From contig JADFZL010000003.1 of assembly GCA_015232575.1 (NCBI GenBank), positions 442,001 through 506,000 on the forward strand: a DNA stretch of 64,000 nucleotides, given 5' to 3'. Of this stretch, positions 18,201-26,951 are shown in pieces; position 1 is the stretch's first letter; every line of letters starts with the position of its first letter. A program made the translations under genes and the position numbers. This DNA is from Candidatus Rifleibacteriota bacterium. Lineage in GTDB: Bacteria > Muiribacteriota > Ozemobacteria > Ozemobacterales > Ozemobacteraceae. The notes below the pieces were generated by a model that had not been told where the DNA came from, did not search any database, and was given only the letters and a program-made list of their open reading frames with translations.

Positions 18201-19136
18201 TCAAGCTTTATCCCAATTCCACAGTTGAGATAAGCGTTCGATAAACCCATCTATTCCCTTACTCTCAAGTTCTTCCGGTGCCTGTTCATTAAAGGCATTT
18301 GATACAATGTAACGTATCTGAAGTGCTGCAGGAGACATCGGTGAAAACAACATAAGCGGAGTCTGCTGCCTGACAGATAGATACATATATTTGTCCTGTG
18401 GTACAAAACCCATCTGTTGTACCCTGAACTTTAAAAAATCCCAAGCGACAGTCTGAAGGCGATTCAATATAAAACCTGCTTCTTCCTGACTTTCGACCCT
18501 GTTGACGAGCACCCACAAATTTGCATCGTTTCTCTGTTGACTCACGACCTTGATTAATCCATACGCATCTGCGAGAGCTGTCGGCTCTGGTGTTGTAACA
18601 ACAACTATCTGATCTGCGGCCAGACAGAAAGATATTACATTCTGGGAAATCCCGGCACCAGTGTCAATGAGGAAGTAATCAGCCTTATCTTCGAGAAGCT
18701 TCATTTCTCTGAAAAGAATCTTTGAAGCTTCTGGATTCAATTGCGCCAGTTCACTGATCCCTGAGCCTCCAGCGATAATCTGAACACCAGAAGGCCCTGT
18801 TACAATTATTTCTTCAAGAGTACATGAACCATTTATCACTTCAGTAATATTTTTTTTTGGACGAACACCGAAAATAACGTCGATATTCGCTAATCCAAGG
18901 TCTGCATCAAGAACAATAACTCTTCGGCCTGCCTGTGCAAGACAAATTGCCATATTGGCAACCAGATTTGTCTTCCCTACCCCACCCTTGCCGGAGGCAA
19001 CTGTTATTACTCTTGCTGTTTTTTTACCCGGAAGTTTCGGGCGTCTTCCTTCTAAACGCTTGAACAGAAAAGGTTGTATGCTTTTCTTTGACTCAGCAAC
19101 AATTGAGTCAATAGGTTTAACAATCTGTTCTGTCAT
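18201..19136 (-). CDS. flhG: Flagellar number regulator FlhG (FleN), MinD-like ATPase
   Basis: MinD/ParA-type ATPase that works with FlhF to limit the number of flagella. The 311 residues carry the deviant Walker A K50GGVGKT56, the Walker A' region LDADLGLANID, and FLIDTGAG as Walker B, with a C-terminal amphipathic region expected to bind membrane. The ATG overlaps the stop of the upstream paralogue gene by four bases (ATGA), so the two are probably made in a fixed ratio. Confidence 0.93.
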   Translation of the reverse strand: MTEQIVKPIDSIVAESKKSIQPFLFKRLEGRRPKLPGKKTARVITVASGKGGVGKTNLVANMAICLAQAGRRVIVLDADLGLANIDVIFGVRPKKNITEVINGSCTLEEIIVTGPSGVQIIAGGSGISELAQLNPEASKILFREMKLLEDKADYFLIDTGAGISQNVISFCLAADQIVVVTTPEPTALADAYGLIKVVSQQRNDANLWVLVNRVESQEEAGFILNRLQTVAWDFLKFRVQQMGFVPQDKYMYLSVRQQTPLMLFSPMSPAALQIRYIVSNAFNEQAPEELESKGIDGFIERLSQLWNWDKA

Positions 19137-19912
19137 CGGTTTCCGCTACCACTCTTAAAAAGGATTTCGGAAATTTTAAGGAAAAAACCCCCACCATCTC
19201 TTAGATAAGAATCTACCATCTGAAGGTGTCTCAGGTCAAGTGCCAGAAACTGACTTGCAACGCGTCTCAGTCTTTCGAAGATTGCCTTCTCAAAAGGATT
19301 CTCAACAAAATTTTCATCAAAAATAATAATTGGATAAAAAAATTTCGAATAGTGCAACAGCTTGATTATCTTGTATGGAAAAGCAATTTCACTGACATCG
19401 GTTGAAGTAAAAACGTATGCCGAATCAGAAGAGTGTAATAATGGATTTTCAGGAATTATTTCAGATTCATGGCATGTAATCCACAGTTCATCGCAATTAA
19501 AAAATAGTTTGAGAAAGGAAGAAAGAAACGAATGCCTGGACTCATTGGACAAATTATACAGATTCAGGTACTCATCAATTCTAGGCACGACCCTTACTGT
19601 TAATCCGCCGGGCAATTCAATATTTTCAACTGTTGAGCCAATGAATTCGGATTTTTCAACAGGAACTGAATCTCTCTCTGTTAAAAGCTTTGCCTGATCG
19701 CAAATAAACACAGATTTTCCGGTAGAAAACAGTTTTGCCAGGTACCGAAGAAGAGTTTTTTTTTCGGGAAGCAACTTTTCGGGGAAAAGTATCATTCTGG
19801 TTAACGGTGGCGGAGACTTTAAAATAAGTGAAAGAGAATCTTCGATAACTCCCGGGTTAAGTGTATCGAATGCCTTCCGCAAGCGCCTGAGATTTTGTGC
19901 CTGATCAGCCAT
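19133..19912 (-). CDS. FlhG-like pseudo-ATPase (MinD fold without Walker motifs)
   Basis: No family is obvious from motifs, but the 259 residues line up by eye along the length of the neighbouring FlhG. Paired blocks, this protein first: TRMILF/ARVITV, EKKTLL/VGKTNL, KSVFICD/RRVIVLD, GGLTVRVV/SGVQIIAG, DELWIT/DYFLID, FPYKIIKLL/DAYGLIKVV, ERLRRVASQFLAL/NRLQTVAWDFLKF. The Walker A glycines, the signature lysine and the Walker B aspartate are gone, while a Lys-Thr pair (52-53) and one Asp (72) remain. The inference is a catalytically dead FlhG paralogue that could pair with FlhG or FlhF. It sits between flhA and flhG and overlaps flhG by four bases. The frame is intact, so it is not simply decaying. 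That it is a real gene is near certain; the FlhG relationship is my reading. Confidence 0.8.
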   Translation of the reverse strand: MADQAQNLRRLRKAFDTLNPGVIEDSLSLILKSPPPLTRMILFPEKLLPEKKTLLRYLAKLFSTGKSVFICDQAKLLTERDSVPVEKSEFIGSTVENIELPGGLTVRVVPRIDEYLNLYNLSNESRHSFLSSFLKLFFNCDELWITCHESEIIPENPLLHSSDSAYVFTSTDVSEIAFPYKIIKLLHYSKFFYPIIIFDENFVENPFEKAIFERLRRVASQFLALDLRHLQMVDSYLRDGGGFFLKISEILFKSGSGNR

Positions 19913-19920
19913 ATTCTATG

Positions 19921-19951
19921 GGGTCGGTCGAACAAGTTCGAGCGAGGGACC
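19921..19951. repeat. Hairpin repeat inside the flagellar operon, related to the 77-bp array
   Basis: TCGAACAAGTTCGA (19928-19941), flanked by GGTC and GACC, is the same hairpin core as in the tandem array at 13793-14030. It fills the 60-base gap between flhA and the FlhG-like gene and could modulate expression of the genes beyond it. Confidence 0.6.
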
Positions 19952-19972
19952 ATGCCTTGCTTGCAATTACCA

Positions 19973-22063
19973 TTAAAGTGTTACCAGTCCTACGGATTGA
20001 AGTTGAACTGAAGACGGAATTTCGTTATATCCAAGAACTACCAATCGTGGAGCCATTCTCTCTGTGTTACGTTTAAGGCTCAGCCTCAAAGGTGCCGCAC
20101 AAATAAGAATTGCGGTCTTGCCAAGAGCGCCTACTTCTTCGATTTTTTCTCTCAGTTTGTTTAAAAAGTCCGAAGCGAATTGTGGCTCAAGCGCAAGCTG
20201 CATGCTTCCATCAATTTTCTGAAGTGATGAAGAAAGTGTCTGTTCAAGGTGCGGATCAAGAGAAATAACCGAAAGCATTCCGTTCTCATCCAGGAGACTC
20301 TTACATATATGCCTTGAAAGACCCTGACGTGTTATCTCTGTAAGCATATCTATATCTGTAATACCTTTGCAATCAGCAAGTGCTTCAAGAATGGTTACCA
20401 TGTTCCTGATTGAAACATTTTCCTTCAGAAGGTTTTGAAGAACACGTAAAAGAAGTGAATTACTGACAATATTTGGAATAACTTCTTCCACGATAAGCGG
20501 ATAAGTGGCTTTAACACTTTCAATGAGTGACTGAAGCTCCTGCCGGCCCAGGATTTCGTTGGCATTTTTCCTGATAATTTCTGTCAGGTGTGTTGCAATG
20601 ACCGTAGATGGATCTACAACTGTGTATCCGGCCATTTCAGCACGTTCGCGCATTGCCTGACTTATCCAGACGGCTGGAAGTCCGAAGGCTGGTTCGCGAA
20701 CTTCAATGCCTGTAACTGGCGTAGTTACAGTTCCGGGATCCATTGCCAGATACTGGTCGGCAATAATTTCATTGCGGTCTATTTCAACACCTTTTATTTT
20801 TATCAGATAGGTTGAAGGTGGAAGCTGTATGTTATCTCTTATTCTTATCGGGGGCACGACAAGTCCGAGGTCAATCGCCATCTGTCGGCGTATCAGGGTG
20901 ATTCTATTAAGAAGATCTCCGCCCTGATTTACATCTACGAGTGGAATAAGATTATAGCCGATTTCAATTTCAAGCGAATCAATCGTCAGCAGGGAAGAAA
21001 CGTCTTCAGGTTTGTTTGTAGCTTTTTCTTCTTCAGTTTTACGTGATTCTTCCTCAACAACTTTTGCTTCCTCTTCGTTCGACTTCATAATATAAGATAA
21101 TGTTCCAAAAAGTGCTGAAAGGAAAATAAAACTCAATTTAGGAAGTCCGGGAATCAATGCGAGAAATCCAAGAAGGAATGATGAAAGCCCAAGAATTTTC
21201 GGATTGGTAAAAAGCTGATCTGAAAGTTCAAGTCCAAGGTTTGTATTTGAACTGGCTCTTGTAACAATAATACCAGTAGCCGTAGAAATCAGAAGTGCCG
21301 GAATCTGCGTTACCAATCCGTCACCAACTGTATATAAAGCGTAAAAACGCATCGCTTCAAGCGCCGGTTCACCGCGTTGAATAACTCCAATAGCAATACC
21401 ACCAATAATATTGATAATTGTAATAATTATTCCGGCAGTAACATCCCCCTGAACGAATTTACTGGCACCGTCCATGGAACCGAAATAATCTGCTTCGCGT
21501 TGAATCTTAATACGACGATCTTTTGCCTCTTCATTTGTAATTAGACCCGCATTAAGATCGGCATCTATTGCCATCTGTTTTCCGGGCATTGCATCAAGGG
21601 TAAAGCGTGCAGCAACTTCAGCAACACGGCCAGCACCCTTTGTAATAACCATGAATTGAATAATCATGAGAATGGCAAAGATAACAATACCAATTATGTA
21701 GTTTCCGCCTATGACGAAATTGCCGAATGCCTCAATAATGCTTATCTGATTTCCATTTCCGGAAAGAATAATTCTTGTTGTGCTGACATTCAGAGACAAT
21801 CTGAAGAGTGTCGTGATAAGCAGAAGGCTCGGGAACACTGAAAACTCAAGTGCTTCCTTTACGTAGAGTGAAAGAAGAAGAATTCCGAGCGAAACAGCTA
21901 TGTTCGCAGAAAGCATAATGTCCAGCAGAGCGGTGGGCACGGGCACAATCATCATAATGACCATCGACACAAGCGCCAATGCAAAAAGTATATCCCGATT
22001 TTTCAGAAATTCTGCAAACGGAATAACATTTAATACTGAATTAGTGGTTTTTGCTTCTGCCAT
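19973..22063 (-). CDS. flhA: Flagellar type III export gate protein FlhA
   Basis: Inner-membrane component of the flagellar export gate; its ring of cytoplasmic domains hands substrates to the channel and couples export to proton flow. The 696 residues contain about eight N-terminal membrane helices (to about residue 315), including the conserved loop GKQMAIDADLNAGL, an acidic linker, then the FlhA-C domain ending QLQSVGLVTL. Length and order are normal. It lies 80 bases after flhB and has a weak GGTGAT before the ATG. Confidence 0.96.
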   Translation of the reverse strand: MAEAKTTNSVLNVIPFAEFLKNRDILFALALVSMVIMMIVPVPTALLDIMLSANIAVSLGILLLSLYVKEALEFSVFPSLLLITTLFRLSLNVSTTRIILSGNGNQISIIEAFGNFVIGGNYIIGIVIFAILMIIQFMVITKGAGRVAEVAARFTLDAMPGKQMAIDADLNAGLITNEEAKDRRIKIQREADYFGSMDGASKFVQGDVTAGIIITIINIIGGIAIGVIQRGEPALEAMRFYALYTVGDGLVTQIPALLISTATGIIVTRASSNTNLGLELSDQLFTNPKILGLSSFLLGFLALIPGLPKLSFIFLSALFGTLSYIMKSNEEEAKVVEEESRKTEEEKATNKPEDVSSLLTIDSLEIEIGYNLIPLVDVNQGGDLLNRITLIRRQMAIDLGLVVPPIRIRDNIQLPPSTYLIKIKGVEIDRNEIIADQYLAMDPGTVTTPVTGIEVREPAFGLPAVWISQAMRERAEMAGYTVVDPSTVIATHLTEIIRKNANEILGRQELQSLIESVKATYPLIVEEVIPNIVSNSLLLRVLQNLLKENVSIRNMVTILEALADCKGITDIDMLTEITRQGLSRHICKSLLDENGMLSVISLDPHLEQTLSSSLQKIDGSMQLALEPQFASDFLNKLREKIEEVGALGKTAILICAAPLRLSLKRNTERMAPRLVVLGYNEIPSSVQLQSVGLVTL

Positions 22064-22143
22064 TTTTGTGTATCACCCGTGCATAGAATAAACCAGATTT
22101 TCCACTAAAGGTAAAGAGATTTTTTTTATTATTATTAATATTT

Positions 22144-23268
22144 TTATCCGCGCATCTTGTAAACCTGTGCGAGAAGCTCTGCAACAGTTGCCCACAATTC
22201 CTGCGGGATTTCATCGCCGATATCGGATTTTTCAAATAAAGAGCGTGCAAGTGGTTTATTTTCGATAATCGGGATATTATTTTCCTTAGCAATTTCTTTT
22301 ATCTTCTGAGCAATTAATCCTGCACCCATGGCAACAATCTTTGGCACCGGCGCTTCCTGTTCATCATATTTCAATGCAACAGCAATATGTGTAGGGTTGG
22401 TAACAACAACCGTAGCCTTCGGGACTTCTGCCATCATTTTTTGAGTTGCGAGTTTTCTCTGTCTTTCTTTGATTTTCTGCTTGACTTTTGGATCTCCTTC
22501 CATCTGCTTATATTCTTCCTTAATTTCTTCCTTGGACATTTTTATGTTTTCTTCGTATCGCCAGTTTTGAAAATACCAGTCAGCGATTGCGATAAACAGA
22601 AAGAAAAGAATAATCTTCATAGCCATGTCAAAGGCTATTGTAGAGAAAAGAGATAAACTCTGAACAGGGTCAAGTTGTACAAATCTGATAAGAGTAGGCA
22701 TTTTGTCCCTCAAAGTTGAGTAAGGAACATATCCGATGATACCTATTTTGAACAGTGCTCTCACAAGTTCACCAATTGAATTCCATGACATAAGATTGCC
22801 AAGATTCGAAAATGGATTAAATTTATCTAAATCAAAAGCAAAAATCCTTTCAACAGAAAACATAAAACCAATTTGTGCAAGATTAATTCCAACAGCAGTT
22901 ATTATAACCATCAGAAGCATTGGAACCAGGCATTTGAGAGAATTAAGCAGCATGCCATTAATCAGTATGCTCGTCTGTGGAACATCCAGCGTAAAATGTA
23001 TTGCACTTTCAAGGACGTATTTCATATAGTTCAGCATGATTGCAATTATTGTATTTCCGTAAAATTTCAGAACGAGAAGAGAAACAAGAAGAATCGCTAC
23101 TGAAGAGGCATCGACAGATTTTGGAACATTGCCTTTATTTCTTTCGTCTTCGCGTCTTTTGCCAGTGGCAGGCTCAGTTTTGTCACCAGCAAACAATTGA
23201 AGATCGAACGGAATTTCCGCCAGAACAAGACGCTTGGAATCTGCCTCAGGAAACGGCTTCAATCGCAT
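22144..23268 (-). CDS. flhB: Flagellar export switch protein FlhB
   Basis: Export-gate subunit whose autocleavage switches secretion from rod/hook to filament proteins. It has 374 residues, four membrane helices and a cytoplasmic domain with the self-cleaving N291-P-T-H294. The N-terminus is about 20 residues longer than usual before the conserved DKTEPATGKRR; an internal start is possible, but no better ATG with a ribosome-binding site is present. It follows fliR by ten bases. Confidence 0.95.
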   Translation of the reverse strand: MRLKPFPEADSKRLVLAEIPFDLQLFAGDKTEPATGKRREDERNKGNVPKSVDASSVAILLVSLLVLKFYGNTIIAIMLNYMKYVLESAIHFTLDVPQTSILINGMLLNSLKCLVPMLLMVIITAVGINLAQIGFMFSVERIFAFDLDKFNPFSNLGNLMSWNSIGELVRALFKIGIIGYVPYSTLRDKMPTLIRFVQLDPVQSLSLFSTIAFDMAMKIILFFLFIAIADWYFQNWRYEENIKMSKEEIKEEYKQMEGDPKVKQKIKERQRKLATQKMMAEVPKATVVVTNPTHIAVALKYDEQEAPVPKIVAMGAGLIAQKIKEIAKENNIPIIENKPLARSLFEKSDIGDEIPQELWATVAELLAQVYKMRG

Positions 23269-23278
23269 TATTTCTCAA

Positions 23279-24067
23279 CTACTTAACAGGCGCCATAAGG
23301 CTCATTAAAGTGCTTACATCACCAAACACTTTTTGAATCAGAACTTTAACAAGATCAGAAACGTATGGAAAAAGTACAATCATCATGAAATATCCCATTG
23401 CAATCTTTACTGCAAAGCCAATTTCAAATACACTCATTCTGGGAACTGTGCGAGCGATGATTCCAAGAGCCAGATCAGTAAGAATTACAGCGCATATCAT
23501 GGGCATTGCGACCTGAAGTCCCAGCCAGAAAATTCCGGAAGTCAGTTTAACAATATGTTCAACCATGGTTCCCCTGAAAACCATCTGATTAATCGGAATA
23601 ACATCGAAACTTTCCATCAGAACCTTTGTCAGAATAGTATGTCCCTCAAGCATGAGAAACATTAAAATCGAAAAAAGTTGCAGCAATTCGGCAAGAACCG
23701 CCTGTGAAGCGCTTGATTCGGGATTAGCCACCTGAACAAAGGAAAGCCCTATCTGCATACCAGCCAGGGCACCCGCAAATTTAAGCGCTTCAATCGAAAC
23801 AATTACGACAAAACCCATTATCAAACCGACCGTAAGCTCTTTCATTGCCATGAATCCATAGCCGATAATCGGCATTTCAGGAAGACTTTGTGTCATTACC
23901 AGATGCGGAAGAATTATAATCACCATAAACACCGATAATCCAGCTTTTGTGCGGTTTGGAACAGTTCTTTCGCCAAATCCAGGAAGATTAATAAAAAAGC
24001 CTGATATTCTGATCAGGGAAATAACAAATAGTCCAACATATTTTAGAAGCAGTTCTTCAGACATCAA
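23279..24067 (-). CDS. fliR: Flagellar export gate protein FliR
   Basis: Membrane subunit that forms the FliPQR export channel with FliP and FliQ. The 262 residues hold about six membrane helices and family blocks such as GFFINLPGFGERTVPN and GMQIGLSF. The ATG overlaps the fliQ stop by four bases (ATGA), indicating coupled translation. Confidence 0.94.
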   Translation of the reverse strand: MMSEELLLKYVGLFVISLIRISGFFINLPGFGERTVPNRTKAGLSVFMVIIILPHLVMTQSLPEMPIIGYGFMAMKELTVGLIMGFVVIVSIEALKFAGALAGMQIGLSFVQVANPESSASQAVLAELLQLFSILMFLMLEGHTILTKVLMESFDVIPINQMVFRGTMVEHIVKLTSGIFWLGLQVAMPMICAVILTDLALGIIARTVPRMSVFEIGFAVKIAMGYFMMIVLFPYVSDLVKVLIQKVFGDVSTLMSLMAPVK

Positions 24068-24333
24068 TGCGCAAATTGTGGCAGATTGGTTAGAATGCGA
24101 ACAGTAAATTCAACAATCTTGTTTAATATCCAGCTTCCCATAAGAAAAATAGTGACAACAGTAGCAAGAAGCTTGGGAACAAAAGCCAGACTCTGATCCT
24201 GAATTGATGTTACAGTCTGAATGATACTTGTAGTAATACCCACAAACATTCCAATTCCCATAATGGGAGCTGAAATAATTAATGTCATGTAAAGTGTTTC
24301 ATTTAAAACCTGGATAATCGTTACTTCGTTCAT
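24064..24333 (-). CDS. fliQ: Flagellar export gate protein FliQ
   Basis: An 89-residue protein with two membrane helices, the normal FliQ size and form. It contains the conserved TSIIQTVTSIQDQSL region and wraps around the FliP/FliR core of the export channel. It overlaps fliP and fliR by four bases each. Confidence 0.94.
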   Translation of the reverse strand: MNEVTIIQVLNETLYMTLIISAPIMGIGMFVGITTSIIQTVTSIQDQSLAFVPKLLATVVTIFLMGSWILNKIVEFTVRILTNLPQFAH

Positions 24334-25199
24334 ACACTACCTCCAAAACTTTGAACCAGAGCTCTTATAACAAGATTCCAGCCATCAACCATTACGAAAA
24401 GAAGTATTTTAAAAGGTAAAGAAATCATAACAGGCGGAAGCATCATCATTCCCATGGACATAAGAATACTTGCTATTACAAGATCTATCAGAAGAAATGG
24501 AAGAAATATTATTACGCCCATCTGAAAAGCAGTACGTATTTCGCTTGTAATAAAAGCCGGAATAAGAGCTGATGAAGAAAATTCGTCTCTGGACTTTGGT
24601 TTTGAGCCGCTTTCAATACTTGCAAAAAGTGCCAGATCGGCTTTTCTTGTGTGTGTAAACATGAAATGCCTCAAAGGTTTCATCGCATTTTCCAGCGCCT
24701 GGAATTCATTAATTTCCTTTTTCATGTATGGTTGATATGCTTCATCATGAATTTTTGTCATTACCGGCGACATAGTATAAAATGTCAAAAATAGTGCAAG
24801 TCCGATAAGAATCTGGTTGCTGGGTTCCTGCTGCGTGGTCAGAGCTCTTCTGACAAAATTCAGAACTATTACAATTCGCGTAAAACTGGTAAGCATAATT
24901 AATATTGAAGGCGCAAGGCTCAGAATGGTCAGCAAAAGCAGAATCTGAAACGATGTTCCAAGCTGACCGCGATCTTTTGACGGGTCTATCTCAAAGCGAA
25001 TTCTGGGAATCGGAAATGGAGTTTCTGCCGATTCAATTCTTTCAATCTTTGTCGGTTGGGAAACGGCAATATTAGCTTTGGGAGATGTTCCGGAAGCTTT
25101 CTGCGCAGAAGCAGTCTGCACAGAAAACATCAAAAACAGTATTGCACAAACTGCGTATCTGATGATAAAAAAAAACTTGTATTTTTTTGAAAAATTCAT
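24330..25199 (-). CDS. fliP: Flagellar export gate protein FliP
   Basis: Core of the flagellar export channel. The 289 residues begin with a cleavable signal peptide (to about ...TASA-Q), a longer than usual linker, and the four-helix FliP core with MLTSFTRIVIVL, TQQEPSNQILIGLALFLT and the C-terminal GMMMLPPVMISLPFK. There is no Shine-Dalgarno sequence before the ATG; instead a promoter is placed so that the transcript would begin at the A of the start codon. fliP is the first gene of the operon. No fliO, fliN or fliM gene lies upstream, where an M29 aminopeptidase gene ends. Confidence 0.95.
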   Translation of the reverse strand: MNFSKKYKFFFIIRYAVCAILFLMFSVQTASAQKASGTSPKANIAVSQPTKIERIESAETPFPIPRIRFEIDPSKDRGQLGTSFQILLLLTILSLAPSILIMLTSFTRIVIVLNFVRRALTTQQEPSNQILIGLALFLTFYTMSPVMTKIHDEAYQPYMKKEINEFQALENAMKPLRHFMFTHTRKADLALFASIESGSKPKSRDEFSSSALIPAFITSEIRTAFQMGVIIFLPFLLIDLVIASILMSMGMMMLPPVMISLPFKILLFVMVDGWNLVIRALVQSFGGSV

Positions 25200-25206
25200 A
25201 CTTAAA

Positions 25207-25235
25207 GTTATAAACTAAAAGAATAAAGTTTTCAA
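25207..25235 (-). promoter_or_regulatory. Promoter of the flagellar export operon, predicting a leaderless fliP mRNA
   Basis: On the minus strand TTGAAA (25235-25230), a 17-base spacer and TATAAC (25212-25207) are followed by seven bases and then the fliP ATG. The expected +1 is therefore the A at 25199. No Shine-Dalgarno sequence fits in that space. Confidence 0.65.
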
Positions 25236-25271
25236 TAGTTTTTTATTCATGCCGGGGCACAAGGCATAAAT

Positions 25272-25337
25272 ATTGCAGGTGATCTCAATCTTGAACTGAA
25301 AATTGAAACCACATGCAAAAAAGTAAAAGTAAATTTT
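25272..25337. repeat. Dispersed TTGCAGGT...CATGCAAAAAAGTAAAAGT repeat, copy 1
   Basis: An imperfect inverted repeat followed by an AAGTAAAAGT tail. It is related to 36410-36470 and 40585-40656. It lies between the M29 gene and fliP. Confidence 0.65.
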
Positions 25338-25453
25338 TCACAAAAATTATGACCAGCATATTACAACTCGCTGATATCAACTCAGTATTTCGAATCAATT
25401 CTCAGACGCGGCAAGTTATTAAGTAGATGCATTTGCTGTGTTTCAGAGTGTGT

Positions 25454-26680
25454 TTATTTGAGATTTTCCGGGTTAAGATTCGAAAGTTCAGGAAGAACAA
25501 ACTTTCCGTCTTTTCTAATCAGAACGTCATCAAACCAGACTTCACCGCCGCCGCATTCAGAAGTTTGGATGAGAATGATATCCCAATGAATGCTGGACTT
25601 ATTTGATTCTTTTGAATCTGAATATGCGTTACCAATGGCAAGATGAAGACTTCCGGATATTTTTTCATCGAACAAAATACTTTTTACCGGTTTTTCTATG
25701 TAAGGATTCACTCCAAGTGCAAATTCACCAAGGAATCTTGAACCCAGATCAGTGTCGAGAATAGAATTGAGTTTGGCAGTGTCATTTGAAGTAGCACGAA
25801 CTATTTTTCCTTTCTCAAATTCCAGTCTTACACGATCAAATAGTGTGCCACCATAAGGTGATACGGCATTGAAAGTAATGAAACCATTTGCAGAATCTTT
25901 TACCGGGGTTGTAAATACCTCTCCGTCAGGAATATTTCCTTTACCTCTACACGGTATTACTTTCTGATTTTTTATTGATAACGTTAAATCTGTATCCGAA
26001 GCAATAATTCTGATTTTGTCTGTTTTGCGCATCAATTCAGCAAGTGGCTTCATTGCCTCTCCCATTTTTGCGTAATCAAGATTGCATACTTTGTAAAAAA
26101 AATTCCTGTAGCCCTCTGTAGACATATTTGCAAATTGAGCTGAAGCATAATTTGGAAATTTAACTCTCACCCAGTTTTTTTTCAAACGTTCTGTAGTAAC
26201 CGCATGATAATAAATATTTTCAAACATTTGAGTCTTTTCGTTTGGAATGTCTGATTCTTCCATTGGATTTCGGCTGGCATGCAGAAGAACAACTGCATCC
26301 ATTGCCTTCATCTGAAGAAGATCGAATTCAGCCATAAGTTTCAACTGATCAGTGGCGCACTGCATGACAATTTCCCGATCAATTTCTGCATTTGAAATTT
26401 TCACAAATGGATAACCACCAACACGAAAAGCTTCTTTGACAATAGCCTGAACAAGCGGCGCTGCATCCTCATCTGTATCAATGAGGATTTTCTGTCCAGG
26501 CTTCAGTTCACAGGAGTAATTCACAATGGTTTCTGCAAGCTTAAGCATTCGCGGATCACCAAGCGCCTCTGATGCTGCTTTTGATGACAAAGACTCTGAA
26601 GCAATCTGAGAGAATAATTTTTCAGACGAAAATTGAAGAAATAAAATCATTAAAATCAACTGAAATAAAAACTTTTTCAT
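25454..26680 (-). CDS. M29 family aminopeptidase (AmpS-like) with signal peptide
   Basis: Metal-dependent leucyl-type aminopeptidase of the thermophilic M29 family, releasing N-terminal residues from peptides. The 408 residues carry family blocks such as PDGEVFTTP, GEFALGVNP, HLAIGNAY and IHWDIIL, which hold the metal ligands. M29 enzymes are normally cytoplasmic, but this one begins with a hydrophobic signal segment (about residues 3-25, ending KLFS-Q), pointing to export. A GAGG lies eight bases before the ATG. It is transcribed towards fliP but separated from it by a repeat and a strong promoter. Confidence 0.87.
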   Translation of the reverse strand: MKKFLFQLILMILFLQFSSEKLFSQIASESLSSKAASEALGDPRMLKLAETIVNYSCELKPGQKILIDTDEDAAPLVQAIVKEAFRVGGYPFVKISNAEIDREIVMQCATDQLKLMAEFDLLQMKAMDAVVLLHASRNPMEESDIPNEKTQMFENIYYHAVTTERLKKNWVRVKFPNYASAQFANMSTEGYRNFFYKVCNLDYAKMGEAMKPLAELMRKTDKIRIIASDTDLTLSIKNQKVIPCRGKGNIPDGEVFTTPVKDSANGFITFNAVSPYGGTLFDRVRLEFEKGKIVRATSNDTAKLNSILDTDLGSRFLGEFALGVNPYIEKPVKSILFDEKISGSLHLAIGNAYSDSKESNKSSIHWDIILIQTSECGGGEVWFDDVLIRKDGKFVLPELSNLNPENLK

Positions 26681-26951
26681 TTTGTAGCCTCGTTTTATTT
26701 TTTTTCAAAAGTCCTGATCAATATTTCCTATAAAATAATAAGCGAGAATTATAACACCATTTACAGAAGAGCGCATTCTGAATTTTACATTTATCATCCA
26801 GCAATTTTCCGTACTATATTATTGATAAATATTTGAAATTAAGGTATCTTTTTCTTATATTTGAAATGCCTGATGTTCTGTAAACTTGGAAATATTTAAC
26901 GGTGAAATTACCCGGGAAGAACTTAAAATATTCGTTAAGGGTGACGAACAA

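Noticed and set aside
25200..25453. fliO or a sigma54 promoter before fliP
   Set aside because: No small FliO-like frame and no TGGCAC-N5-TTGC pattern was found; a sigma70-like promoter is present instead.
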